NCBI GenBank assembly: GCA_902462525.1
Contig: CABQCA010000013.1
Coordinates: forward strand, 1-29,054
DNA length: 29,054 nucleotides
Reading direction: 5' to 3'
Source: an uncultured Porphyromonadaceae bacterium
Lineage (GTDB): Bacteria; Bacteroidota; Bacteroidia; Bacteroidales; Muribaculaceae
Shown: positions 7,434 through 14,650 of the stretch, piece after piece
How the letters are laid out: every line of letters starts with the position of its first letter
Numbering within the stretch: the first letter of the stretch is position 1
Translations under genes and position numbers: made by a program
The notes under the pieces: generated by a model
What the model was told of the DNA's origin: nothing
What the model saw: only the letters and a program-made list of their open reading frames with translations
The model's database searches: none

Positions 7434-8462
7434 ATGATATCGCGAAAAATTTCGGAAGATTCCGTCAAAAAAGCCAAGGAGCTCATCAATGAGGCCGAAC
7501 GTATTGTCACATTGTGCCACTCGGCGCCTGACGGCGACGCCATAGGCTCGTCGCTTGCCGCCGTGTCGGTGCTCGGTGCCCTTGGCAAGGAGTGCCGGGC
7601 CATAGTCCCCGACGCTTACAACACCAATCTGGCAAAACTTCCGGGCGCCAAGGAAATTGTCGACGCCACTCGTTATCCCGATTTTGCCCGTAAACTCATC
7701 GAAGGGGCCGATCTCATTATCTGCCTCGATTTCAACGAGCCCGGTCGCACGGGGCGTCTGGCCGATGTCCTCCGCGCAAGTAAAGCGCGCAAGATACTCG
7801 TTGACCACCATCTGCATCCCGACATCGAGGCCGATGTGCTGATATCTCATCCTGAAATGGCTGCCACGGCCTACCTGCTGTTCCGGTTGCTGTGTCGTCT
7901 GGAGCTGTTCACATTCATCGGCAAGGAGGCGGCCGAGTGCATTCTTGCCGGCATGATGACCGATACCGGTAACTTTTCGTACAATTGCTCGGATCCCGAT
8001 ATATATATAGTGGTTGCCGAACTTCTGCGCAAAGGCGCCGACAAGGAACGCCTCTACCGGCAGCTGTTCAACACCGAGAGTGAGAATGCCATGCGACTCA
8101 ACGCCTACGCTCTCGCCGAGAAAATGGAGGTGTTCGCCGGTTTCGGGGCCGCCATGATAGTGCTGTCGCGCGAGGAACTCAACCGTTACCACTACGCCAA
8201 AGGCGACACCGAGGGCCTGGTGAACCGTCCTCTGGCTATACCCGGCGTGGTGTACAGCTGCTTCCTACGAGAAGAAACCGACATGGTGAAGGTGTCGATG
8301 CGCAGTACGGGGGATTTCCCCGTCAATAAAATATGCAAGGATCATTTCGGCGGCGGCGGCCATCTGAATGCTGCCGGCGGCGAGTTTTACGGCACACTCG
8401 CCGAGGCCGCCGAGCTTTTCCGCACGCTTTTGAAAGAAAATAAAGAAAAATATATAAAATGA
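7434..8462 (+). CDS. nrnA: DHH/DHHA1 phosphoesterase, NrnA-type nanoRNase / pAp phosphatase
   Basis: 342 residues, normal length for the family. It is a cytoplasmic Mn-dependent phosphoesterase expected to degrade short oligoribonucleotides and dephosphorylate pAp. The DHH domain shows H29-x-x-x-D33-G-D35 (CHSAPDGDAIGS), D99 (CLDFNEPGRTG), the signature D124-H125-H126 (VDHH) and D177 (MMTDTG). The DHHA1 substrate-binding domain ends with GGGGH-x-x-AAG (306-315). The start is fixed by the -7 box just upstream and by the usual short N-terminal helix before the first motif. The stop overlaps the next start as ATGA, so the DUF4827-like lipoprotein is translationally coupled. Confidence 0.92.
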   Translation: MISRKISEDSVKKAKELINEAERIVTLCHSAPDGDAIGSSLAAVSVLGALGKECRAIVPDAYNTNLAKLPGAKEIVDATRYPDFARKLIEGADLIICLDFNEPGRTGRLADVLRASKARKILVDHHLHPDIEADVLISHPEMAATAYLLFRLLCRLELFTFIGKEAAECILAGMMTDTGNFSYNCSDPDIYIVVAELLRKGADKERLYRQLFNTESENAMRLNAYALAEKMEVFAGFGAAMIVLSREELNRYHYAKGDTEGLVNRPLAIPGVVYSCFLREETDMVKVSMRSTGDFPVNKICKDHFGGGGHLNAAGGEFYGTLAEAAELFRTLLKENKEKYIK

Positions 8463-9019
8463 ACATACTGAAAACCATAGCCATCATGGCCGCCGGCATT
8501 GTGCTGCTGGCCTCGTGCGACGATGACAAGTCGTATGCCGAACTTCTGAATGAAGAAGACTATGCTGTCAACAATTTCCTTGCCGACCAGACGGTGATTC
8601 TCGACGTTCCCGCGGATTCTGTTTTTGAAACAGGTGAAAACGCTCCCTACTACCGCCTCGACGAGGACGGAGCGCTCTACATGCAGGTGCTCCGCGCCGG
8701 CACTCCCGGCAACCGAGCCTCTCAAGGCGAGCAAATCTACTTCCGCTACACACGCTACGCTCTGAAGGACTACAAGGACGGCAAACTGCCCCAGGGGTAC
8801 GGCAACAATCTGTCGCTCAATCCACTCTTCTTCCGCTATCAGGACTTCAGCCTGCAGTCGACATCGAGTTTCGGCACCGGCATACAGGTGCCTCTCACTT
8901 TTCTGCCCGTCGACTGCGAGGTTAACATAGTCATAAAATCTACGCAAGGCGGTTCCGACGATCAGGCCAGCGTGATTCCTTATCTCTACCGGCTTACCTA
9001 TCAGCGGCCTGTTAACTAA
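8459..9019 (+). CDS. DUF4827-like lipoprotein
   Basis: 186 residues. The N-terminus MNILKTIAIMAAGIVLLASC is a lipoprotein signal with a lipobox (LLASC, C20) followed by DDDK; the acidic +2 region is typical of Bacteroidota surface-directed or outer-membrane lipoproteins. The body (KSYAELLNEEDYAVNNFLADQ, then a beta-rich C-terminal half with YFRYTRYALKDY) matches what I know of DUF4827, which is often next to a DHH gene in this group. There may be an FKBP-like fold in the second half, but I see no clear active site. Its start overlaps the nrnA stop by four bases. Its function is unknown. Confidence 0.75.
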   Translation: MNILKTIAIMAAGIVLLASCDDDKSYAELLNEEDYAVNNFLADQTVILDVPADSVFETGENAPYYRLDEDGALYMQVLRAGTPGNRASQGEQIYFRYTRYALKDYKDGKLPQGYGNNLSLNPLFFRYQDFSLQSTSSFGTGIQVPLTFLPVDCEVNIVIKSTQGGSDDQASVIPYLYRLTYQRPVN

Positions 9020-9021
9020 GC

Positions 9022-9061
9022 TTTTTAGGCTGACGGGCAGACATGCAGACAAGCTGACGGG
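9022..9061 (+). repeat. Intergenic repeat family C, copy 2
   Basis: It starts three bases after the lipoprotein stop codon with TTTTAGGCTGACGGGCAGAC, followed by more CAGACAAGCTGACGGG units. It is the inverse of 36-67. Confidence 0.6.
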
Positions 9062-9076
9062 CCGGGGATTATTCGC

Positions 9077-9096
9077 GGGCGCAAAATATTGCGCCC
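9077..9096. repeat. Palindromic repeat family B, copy 1
   Basis: GGGCGCAAAATATTGCGCCC is a 20-base palindrome with one central mismatch, followed by CTAC. The same unit, also followed by CTAC, is at 14581-14600. It has a REP-like character. Confidence 0.75.
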
Positions 9097-9102
9097 CTAC
9101 TA

Positions 9103-9142
9103 TTTCCTAAACTCATAATATTCTAATCTCCTAACTTCCTAA
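9103..9142 (+). repeat. Low-complexity TTCCTAA/TTCTAA/CTCCTAA stretch (family E)
   Basis: Degenerate units of CTAA preceded by TTC or CTC run up to four bases before the glmM-like ATG. Inverted counterparts (TTAGGAGG) are tandem at 13005-13036, and another unit ends the window at 29043-29054. Confidence 0.45.
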
Positions 9143-9146
9143 TCCA

Positions 9147-10532
9147 ATGGCTCTCATAAAATCAATTTCAGGTATACGCGGAACCATCGGCGGCCCGGCC
9201 GGCGATGGTCTGACACCGCTCGACGTAGTGAAATTCACTGCTGCTTTCGCCCGCTTCATAGGCGAAACCACCACTAAGACAAGCAATACAATCGTTGTCG
9301 GCCGCGACGCCCGCCTTTCGGGCGGTATGGTGCGCGACCTCGTAGTCGCTACTCTCTGCGGTATGGGCTTCGATGTAATCGATATCGAGCTGGCCTCGAC
9401 GCCCACCACCGAACTCGCAGTTGTCGGCGAAGGTGCCTGCGGAGGCATTATCATCACAGCCTCGCACAACCCCCTTCAGTGGAACGCTCTCAAGCTCCTC
9501 AACGAACACGGCGAATTCCTTAACGCCGCCGAAGGCGCCCGCGTGCTTGAGATCGCCGCTGACGACGACTACGATTTCGCCCCCGTCGAAGCCCTCGGCA
9601 AGGTCTACACCGACAATACATGGACACGCCTGCACATCGATATGGTACTTGGCCTGCCGCTTGTCGACCGCGATGCCATCGCCAAAGCCAACTTCACGGT
9701 GGCCGTCGATGCCGTCAACTCGGTTGGCGGCGTCATAGTCCCCGAACTGTTGCGCGCCCTTGGCGTGAATAAGATTGTGGAACTCAACTGCACGCCTACC
9801 GGCCACTTCGCACACACTCCCGAGCCTATTCCCGAAAACCTCGGCGACATTGCGGCTCTCACACGCGACAGCGGCGCCGATGTGGGCTTCGTTGTCGATC
9901 CCGACGTCGACCGTCTGGCCATAATCAGCAACGGCGGCTCGTTCTTCGGCGAAGAATACACTCTTGTGTCGATTGCCGACTATGTGCTGAGCCACACTCC
10001 GGGCAACACCGTCAGCAATCTCAGTTCCAGCCGTGCCCTGGCTGACGTGACACGTGCACACGGCGGTGAGTACAACGCTGCAGCCGTAGGTGAAGTCAAC
10101 GTCACCACCAAGATGAAGGAAACCGGCGCCGTAATCGGCGGCGAAGGCAACGGTGGTGTCATCTATCCGGCTCTTCACTATGGCCGCGACGCCATGGTGG
10201 GCATAGCCCTCTTCCTGACAATGATGGCAAAAACAGGAATGAAGCCAACCGAGATACGCGCCAAGCTGCCGGCCTACGAAATTTACAAGAGCAAAATCCA
10301 GCTCACGCCCGACATCGACGTCGACGCTATCCTTGAAGCCATCAAGGAGCGTTTCGCCGGCGAACGTATCACCGACATCGACGGCGTGAAGATCGATTTC
10401 GCCGACAGCTGGGTGCATCTTCGCAAATCGAACACCGAGCCCATAATCCGCATCTACTCCGAGGCTCACACTCCGGAAGAAGCCAAGGTTCTCGCCGATC
10501 GCATCAAAGCTGTCGTCGAGTCGTTGGGCTGA
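9147..10532 (+). CDS. glmM: Phosphohexosemutase, probable phosphoglucosamine mutase
   Basis: 461 residues, full length for the alpha-D-phosphohexomutase family. The likely reaction is glucosamine-6-phosphate to glucosamine-1-phosphate for UDP-GlcNAc and thus peptidoglycan. Visible sites are the phosphoserine loop TASHNP with S106, the metal site D251-P-D253-V-D255-R, the sugar-specificity loop GGEGNGG (331-337) and the phosphate-binding loop RKSNTEPIIRIY (426-437). The specificity loop differs from the GEQSGH form of Escherichia coli GlmM and resembles the archaeal/Bacteroidota branch, so phosphomannomutase or phosphoglucomutase activity is possible. No -7 box is seen upstream; the gap is repeat DNA (families C, B, E). 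It is convergent with the GH2 gene, and the two share the terminator at 10573-10611. Confidence 0.85.
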   Translation: MALIKSISGIRGTIGGPAGDGLTPLDVVKFTAAFARFIGETTTKTSNTIVVGRDARLSGGMVRDLVVATLCGMGFDVIDIELASTPTTELAVVGEGACGGIIITASHNPLQWNALKLLNEHGEFLNAAEGARVLEIAADDDYDFAPVEALGKVYTDNTWTRLHIDMVLGLPLVDRDAIAKANFTVAVDAVNSVGGVIVPELLRALGVNKIVELNCTPTGHFAHTPEPIPENLGDIAALTRDSGADVGFVVDPDVDRLAIISNGGSFFGEEYTLVSIADYVLSHTPGNTVSNLSSSRALADVTRAHGGEYNAAAVGEVNVTTKMKETGAVIGGEGNGGVIYPALHYGRDAMVGIALFLTMMAKTGMKPTEIRAKLPAYEIYKSKIQLTPDIDVDAILEAIKERFAGERITDIDGVKIDFADSWVHLRKSNTEPIIRIYSEAHTPEEAKVLADRIKAVVESLG

Positions 10533-10572
10533 CGGGCTGACAAGCTGCGTTAGCTCGAAATAAAAAGTCAAG

Positions 10573-10611
10573 AAAATAGTTCCGGCGCAACACCAGCCCG
10601 GAACTATTTTT
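10573..10611. terminator. Bidirectional terminator between glmM-like and GH2 genes
   Basis: AAAATAGTTCCGG / CCGGAACTATTTT arms (13 bp) around a GC-containing 12-base loop, with T-runs outward on both strands. It serves the convergent genes on each side. Confidence 0.85.
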
Positions 10612-10691
10612 ATGGAGAGAGTTTTTAACCGCCGGTTTGTTGCGAAAATGCTGTTACTCGCGTGGACGGCGGTTGAAAACCGCCTCTACAT
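10612..10691. repeat. Palindromic repeat family A, copy A3 (degraded)
   Basis: It starts ATGGAGAGAG and ends GGCGGTTGAAAACCGCCTCT ACAT, with diverged arms and centre compared with A1 and A2, but TGCGAAAA still resembles the CTCGCAAA core. Its last base is the first base of the GH2 stop triplet on the plus strand, so the element abuts the GH2 coding end and separates it from its terminator. Confidence 0.65.
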
Positions 10692-13006
10692 TAGAGAGTT
10701 AGCGTGGTAGATTTCAGGCCTTTGGCGCGGGCTGTGAGGGTGGCAGGGGCAGTGCCGGGACGGACGATGACGAGGACACGTCCCTGAGCGGCCCGGCGGA
10801 CGGGGCGCGTGTATCCTTCGGGGTCGGTGGGGTCGGGCGAGCCGGTGGCCAGAATACGGGCGTCGCCTGCGATGGTGAACGACAGCGTGTTGTCGGCCAC
10901 GGGTACGAGGCGGCCTTTGGCGTCCACAATTTCGGCTACGATATAGCGCAGCTCTTTGTCGGGTCCGCAGGCGGGTTCGGCAGTGAGGCGTATGGCAGCC
11001 GGTTTGCCGGCGGTTTCGAGAACGGCGCTGTCGGCGGGCTCTCCGGCGGCGTCAAGGGCTACGGCGCGGAGTGTGCCGGGCCGGTACGGCACTTCGAAAA
11101 CGGCTTTGAACTCCTGCTCGCGTGTGGTAGGCGCGGTGCCCACGAGTCGGTCGTTGAGATATAGTGCTACCTGCGGATATGTGGAGCATACTTCGACTTT
11201 CACGGGTTTGCCCTTGAGCCCGGGCCAGTTCCACGAGGCATAGGCGGGCCATGTACCCCAAAGCGTTTCTTTCACCTTACCGCGGTAGCCGTCGGGTTCG
11301 TGTACGGCGAGCGAGAGCATGGGCCGGTCGGCATAGAGCATCTCGCGGTAATAAGACACGGGCTTGCGGTGGCCGGTGATGTCGATGTCGCCGCACTGCG
11401 AATTGTGCCAGGGCCAGAGCGGACGGTGGTAGTGCTCGCCTTCGGGGTCGCCTTCGTAGTAGTGTCGGCCTATGCCCGACTCTCCGATGTAGTCGATGCC
11501 GGTCCACACGAAATCGCCGATCACGTAGGGCAGATCGGCCACCTTCGCCCAATTGGAGAAGGCGTCGCGGGGGTACGATTCGGTCTGCCATATCACGCGC
11601 GAAGGTACACGGGTGTGGTCGCCTTCGGCTTTGTGAATCATGTAGTTATAACCGATTATGTCGTGCTCGGCGGCAAGAGCGTCGTAGGTTTCCCATTCGG
11701 AGTCCCAGGCGGCAAGAGCCTGGGTGACAGGGCGTGTTGTGTCGTGCTCGCGGACTTTCGATGCGAATTTATGCGCCAGTTCCACCGCAGAGGCCGATTT
11801 GCGCTCTATGATTTCATTGCCTATGCTCCAGTCGATTATCGATGGGTGATTGCGGTCGCGGCGTACCATCGAAGAAATGTCACTGTCCCACCACTCATCT
11901 ATTAATGTAGAGTAGTCGTAAGTGTTTTTGGCGTCGGCCCAGCCGTCGAACGATTCGTCGATGACGAGGAGACCGATGCGGTCGCATGCGTCGAGAAATG
12001 CCGGTGCGGGCGGATTGTGCGATGTACGGACGGCGTTGAAACCGGCCTTTTTGAGGAGAGCTGCCTTGCGGTACTCGGCCTCATCGTAGGATGCTGCGCC
12101 GAGGATTCCGTTGTCGTGGTGTACGCAGGCGCCGGAAATGAGGATAGACTTGCCGTTGAGCACGGCTCCTTCAGACGAGTATGTGAATGTGCGTATGCCG
12201 AAAGTCTCGCGTTCTGTGTCGCCGTTGTCCAGGGCTATTTCAGCGGTGTATAGATTGGGCTCGTCGGGGCTCCATAGTCGTGGGAAGGCTATAGGAATGT
12301 CGTATGACTGGTGCTTTGCCTTTTCGCCGGAACGGATGATGACAGTGTCGGCGAAAGCTATTCCGGCCTCGGGGCATTTCACAGTCAGAGGCACTTTCAG
12401 TCCGTCCTTGCCGCCGTCGCCGAGGATTTTGAAGCGGATCTGAGCGATGGCTTCGCCTGGCTTCACTACGGGTGTGATGATCTGCACCGACCATGGCTCG
12501 ATGTGAACTGCCGGGTGCTCTTCAAGCCATACGTGGCGGTAGATGCCCGAGCCGGTGTACCAGCGGCTGTTCTTCTGGTGCGAGTTGTCGACGGTGATTT
12601 CGATTTCGTTGTCGCCGGCGTGCAGAGCCGGGGTGATGTCGACACGGTACGATGTGTAGCCGTAGGGGTGGCCGCCGACAAGGGTGCCGTTGACGAAGAC
12701 TTCGGAGTTCATGTATGCGCCTTCAATGTAGAGGTATACTGTTCCCGCGGGGGCTTTGTCGAGACGGAACGATTTCTTGTAAAAGCCTTTTCCGGTGGGA
12801 AGATAGCCGCCGTCGTTGCCCGAAGGACAGCTGCTGTCGAAGTCGTGCTCCACGCTCCAGTCGTGAGGAAGGTCGACGATGCGTGCGCTGTCGCCTTCAA
12901 GAGTGAAGAGCCATTGGTTGTCGAAGTTGGTACGGTTTCCGGTGATGGCCATGGCAGAGGCTGAAATGAGCAATGCCGAGGCCGTGATAAGTGAATGACA
13001 GGACAT
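10691..13006 (-). CDS. Secreted GH2 beta-glycosidase (beta-galactosidase-like, DUF4982-containing)
   Basis: 771 residues with signal peptide MSCHSLITASALLISASAMA. Domain order is the GH2 sugar-binding jelly roll (about 22-165; LPHDWSVEHDF, GSGIYRHVWL), an Ig-like domain (about 170-270), the TIM barrel (about 272-560), a DUF4982-type beta domain (about 580-650; SWNWPGLKGKPV) and a C-terminal Ig-like domain (about 668-771). The acid/base is E398 in DWSIGNE and the probable nucleophile E476 in WQTESYP. The NPP loop after RTSHN (327-333) is also typical. It is likely periplasmic, releasing a terminal beta-linked sugar, with galactose or a related sugar most likely. Its leader carries repeats (13005-13083) between the promoter at 13108 and the ATG. 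No transporter or regulator gene is attached. Confidence 0.9.
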   Translation of the reverse strand: MSCHSLITASALLISASAMAITGNRTNFDNQWLFTLEGDSARIVDLPHDWSVEHDFDSSCPSGNDGGYLPTGKGFYKKSFRLDKAPAGTVYLYIEGAYMNSEVFVNGTLVGGHPYGYTSYRVDITPALHAGDNEIEITVDNSHQKNSRWYTGSGIYRHVWLEEHPAVHIEPWSVQIITPVVKPGEAIAQIRFKILGDGGKDGLKVPLTVKCPEAGIAFADTVIIRSGEKAKHQSYDIPIAFPRLWSPDEPNLYTAEIALDNGDTERETFGIRTFTYSSEGAVLNGKSILISGACVHHDNGILGAASYDEAEYRKAALLKKAGFNAVRTSHNPPAPAFLDACDRIGLLVIDESFDGWADAKNTYDYSTLIDEWWDSDISSMVRRDRNHPSIIDWSIGNEIIERKSASAVELAHKFASKVREHDTTRPVTQALAAWDSEWETYDALAAEHDIIGYNYMIHKAEGDHTRVPSRVIWQTESYPRDAFSNWAKVADLPYVIGDFVWTGIDYIGESGIGRHYYEGDPEGEHYHRPLWPWHNSQCGDIDITGHRKPVSYYREMLYADRPMLSLAVHEPDGYRGKVKETLWGTWPAYASWNWPGLKGKPVKVEVCSTYPQVALYLNDRLVGTAPTTREQEFKAVFEVPYRPGTLRAVALDAAGEPADSAVLETAGKPAAIRLTAEPACGPDKELRYIVAEIVDAKGRLVPVADNTLSFTIAGDARILATGSPDPTDPEGYTRPVRRAAQGRVLVIVRPGTAPATLTARAKGLKSTTLTL

Positions 13007-13036
13007 ATTAGGAGGTTATGATATTAGGAGGTTATG
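13005..13036. repeat. Two tandem 16-base units in the GH2 leader
   Basis: ATATTAGGAGGTTATG occurs twice with no gap, and the first copy overlaps the GH2 start codon (13004-13006). On the sense strand the leader reads CATAACCTCCTAATAT twice, then ATG. It belongs to repeat family E. Confidence 0.8.
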
Positions 13037-13064
13037 CTGACCGGCTGTTGGGATATCAGGAGGT

Positions 13065-13083
13065 GCGGAAACCGCCTTCCCAT
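13065..13083. repeat. Half copy of repeat family A
   Basis: GCGGAAACCGCCTTCCCAT resembles the right arm TGGAAACCGCCTCTCCAT of A1, but no matching left arm is near. It lies in the transcribed leader of the GH2 gene. Confidence 0.55.
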
Positions 13084-13107
13084 TGCTAAACTTCTGAAGT
13101 TATCTTG

Positions 13108-13115
13108 CAAAACTA
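13108..13115 (-). promoter_or_regulatory. -7 promoter box TAGTTTTG for the GH2 gene
   Basis: TAGTTTTG on the minus strand fits TAnnTTTG and gives a leader of about 95 bases that includes the family A half copy and the tandem 16-mers. On the other strand GAACTTTG (13128-13135), one mismatch from consensus, lies seven bases before the dgt ATG. Confidence 0.5.
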
Positions 13116-13142
13116 CAAAAAAATATCGAACTTTGCAATGTA

Positions 13143-14510
13143 ATGAGCAATATAATGGCTGATACCCCGACAATGAAATGGCCGCAGCTTATCAACGACA
13201 AGCGTTTCGGCCTTGAAGACTATCACGACCCGAAAAAGAACGGTACCCGCACGGATTTCCGGCGCGATTACGATCGACTTGTCTTTTCGAGCCCCTTCCG
13301 GCGGTTGCAGAACAAGACGCAGGTGTTCCCGCTGCCGGGCAGCATTTTCGTTCACAACCGGCTGACTCACTCGCTGGAGGTGTCGTGTGTAGGCAAATCG
13401 ATGGCCGATTCCATAGCTCAGGCGCTGAAGGCCCGGTATGACGCGGCCGGTGGGCCGACGGAGCATTTCGACCATCTGGGCGACATCACGGCGGCGGCGT
13501 GCCTGGCGCACGACCTCGGTAATCCCCCTTTCGGCCATTCGGGCGAAAAAGCTATCTCTACATTCTTCAGCGAAGGCGCCGGAAAGAGTCTGCGGAGCAG
13601 TCTCACCGAGGCGCAATGGAGCGACCTCACCCGCTTCGAGGGCAATGCCAATGCTTTTCGTGTGCTCACCCATCAGTTCAAGGGCCGGCGTCGTGGCGGT
13701 TTTGCCATGACCTACTCCATGCTGGCCGCAATAGTGAAATATCCCTTCGAATCGGTGCTCGCTCACAAGGGAAAATTCGGTTTTTTTACTTCGGAAAAGG
13801 CTGATTTCGAGAAAATAGCCACCGAGCTTGGTCTTCTGCGCCTCTCGGCCGCAGGCGAGCCGCTGCGCTATGCACGCCATCCGCTGGTCTACATAGTGGA
13901 GGCTGCCGATGACATCTGCTATGAAGTGATGGACCTCGAAGACGCCCACAAGCTCCGTATTCTGTCGCTTGGAACTGTTGTCGATGCTCTGCTCGGCTTC
14001 TTCACCGGTGCGCGGCGCGAGCGCATAGCCGAAAACATGAAGCGGGTAAGCGATCCAAACGAGCAGGTGGCATATCTGCGCTCATGTGTGGTCGGCGCCC
14101 TTGTCGAACGTTGCGCCGAGACATTCATCGCCAATGAGGACGCCATTCTCGCCGGTACATTCAAGGGTTCTCTCCTCGACAATATTCCCGATCCCGAACG
14201 CAGTGCCTATCAGCGTTGCAACGACCTTTCGTGGGCCAAAATCTACTGTGCTTCGGAGGTCGTCGACGTCGAGCTGGCCGGTAACCGCATCATATCGTTC
14301 CTTATGGAGCGTCTGGTGGGAGCGGTGCTCGATCCCGGACTGAATTATTCGAGACTCCTGCTTGCGAAATTCCCCGAACAGTACGATGTTGCCTCGCCCA
14401 CCCTCTACGGGCGCCTGCAGGCTGTGCTCGACCATATATCGGCCATGACCGACGTCTACGCTCTCGACCTCTACCGTAAACTCAACGGAATGTCGCTGCC
14501 GGCTGTGTAA
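13143..14510 (+). CDS. dgt: dGTP triphosphohydrolase (dGTPase), HD superfamily
   Basis: 455 residues, normal for long-form dGTPases. It hydrolyses dGTP to deoxyguanosine and triphosphate in the cytoplasm. The HD metal site is visible as H76 in RLTHSLEV, H123-D124 in LAHDLGNPPFGHSGE, and a later D in VEAADDICYEVMDLED. SSPFRRLQNKTQVFP (49-63) is the characteristic nucleotide-binding N-terminal segment. The start at 13143 is the longest possible; M5 (13155) is an alternative. It is divergent from the GH2 gene, and a one-mismatch -7 box GAACTTTG precedes it. It is probably monocistronic, since 140 bases of repeats follow. Confidence 0.93.
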   Translation: MSNIMADTPTMKWPQLINDKRFGLEDYHDPKKNGTRTDFRRDYDRLVFSSPFRRLQNKTQVFPLPGSIFVHNRLTHSLEVSCVGKSMADSIAQALKARYDAAGGPTEHFDHLGDITAAACLAHDLGNPPFGHSGEKAISTFFSEGAGKSLRSSLTEAQWSDLTRFEGNANAFRVLTHQFKGRRRGGFAMTYSMLAAIVKYPFESVLAHKGKFGFFTSEKADFEKIATELGLLRLSAAGEPLRYARHPLVYIVEAADDICYEVMDLEDAHKLRILSLGTVVDALLGFFTGARRERIAENMKRVSDPNEQVAYLRSCVVGALVERCAETFIANEDAILAGTFKGSLLDNIPDPERSAYQRCNDLSWAKIYCASEVVDVELAGNRIISFLMERLVGAVLDPGLNYSRLLLAKFPEQYDVASPTLYGRLQAVLDHISAMTDVYALDLYRKLNGMSLPAV

Positions 14511-14524
14511 TATTTTTTTAGGAG

Positions 14525-14643
14525 AAAGGTGAAGGATGAAAGGTGAAGCCGAAGACCCTACAGCCTCTCATCTACGCTCCGGGCGCAAGATATTGCGCCC
14601 CTACAAGTTCTTGAAATTTCACTTTTCACTCTTCACCCTTCAC
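14525..14643. repeat. Composite intergenic repeat: family D inverted pair around family B
   Basis: AAAGGTGAAGGATGAAAGG (14525-14543) faces TTTCACTTTTCACTCTTCAC (14617-14636), forming a loose inverted pair. Between them is the family B palindrome GGGCGCAAGATATTGCGCCC (14581-14600). No promoter or coding sequence is evident; the TPM gene starts eight bases downstream. Confidence 0.6.
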
Positions 14644-14650
14644 TAATAAT

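Noticed and set aside
7380..8192. 270-codon minus-strand frame opposite nrnA
   Set aside because: Shadow of nrnA, whose DHH and DHHA1 motifs are all in the other direction.
9168..10571. 467-codon minus-strand frame opposite the glmM-like gene
   Set aside because: Complementary shadow of a well-supported enzyme gene; no motif, and it would read through the terminator region.
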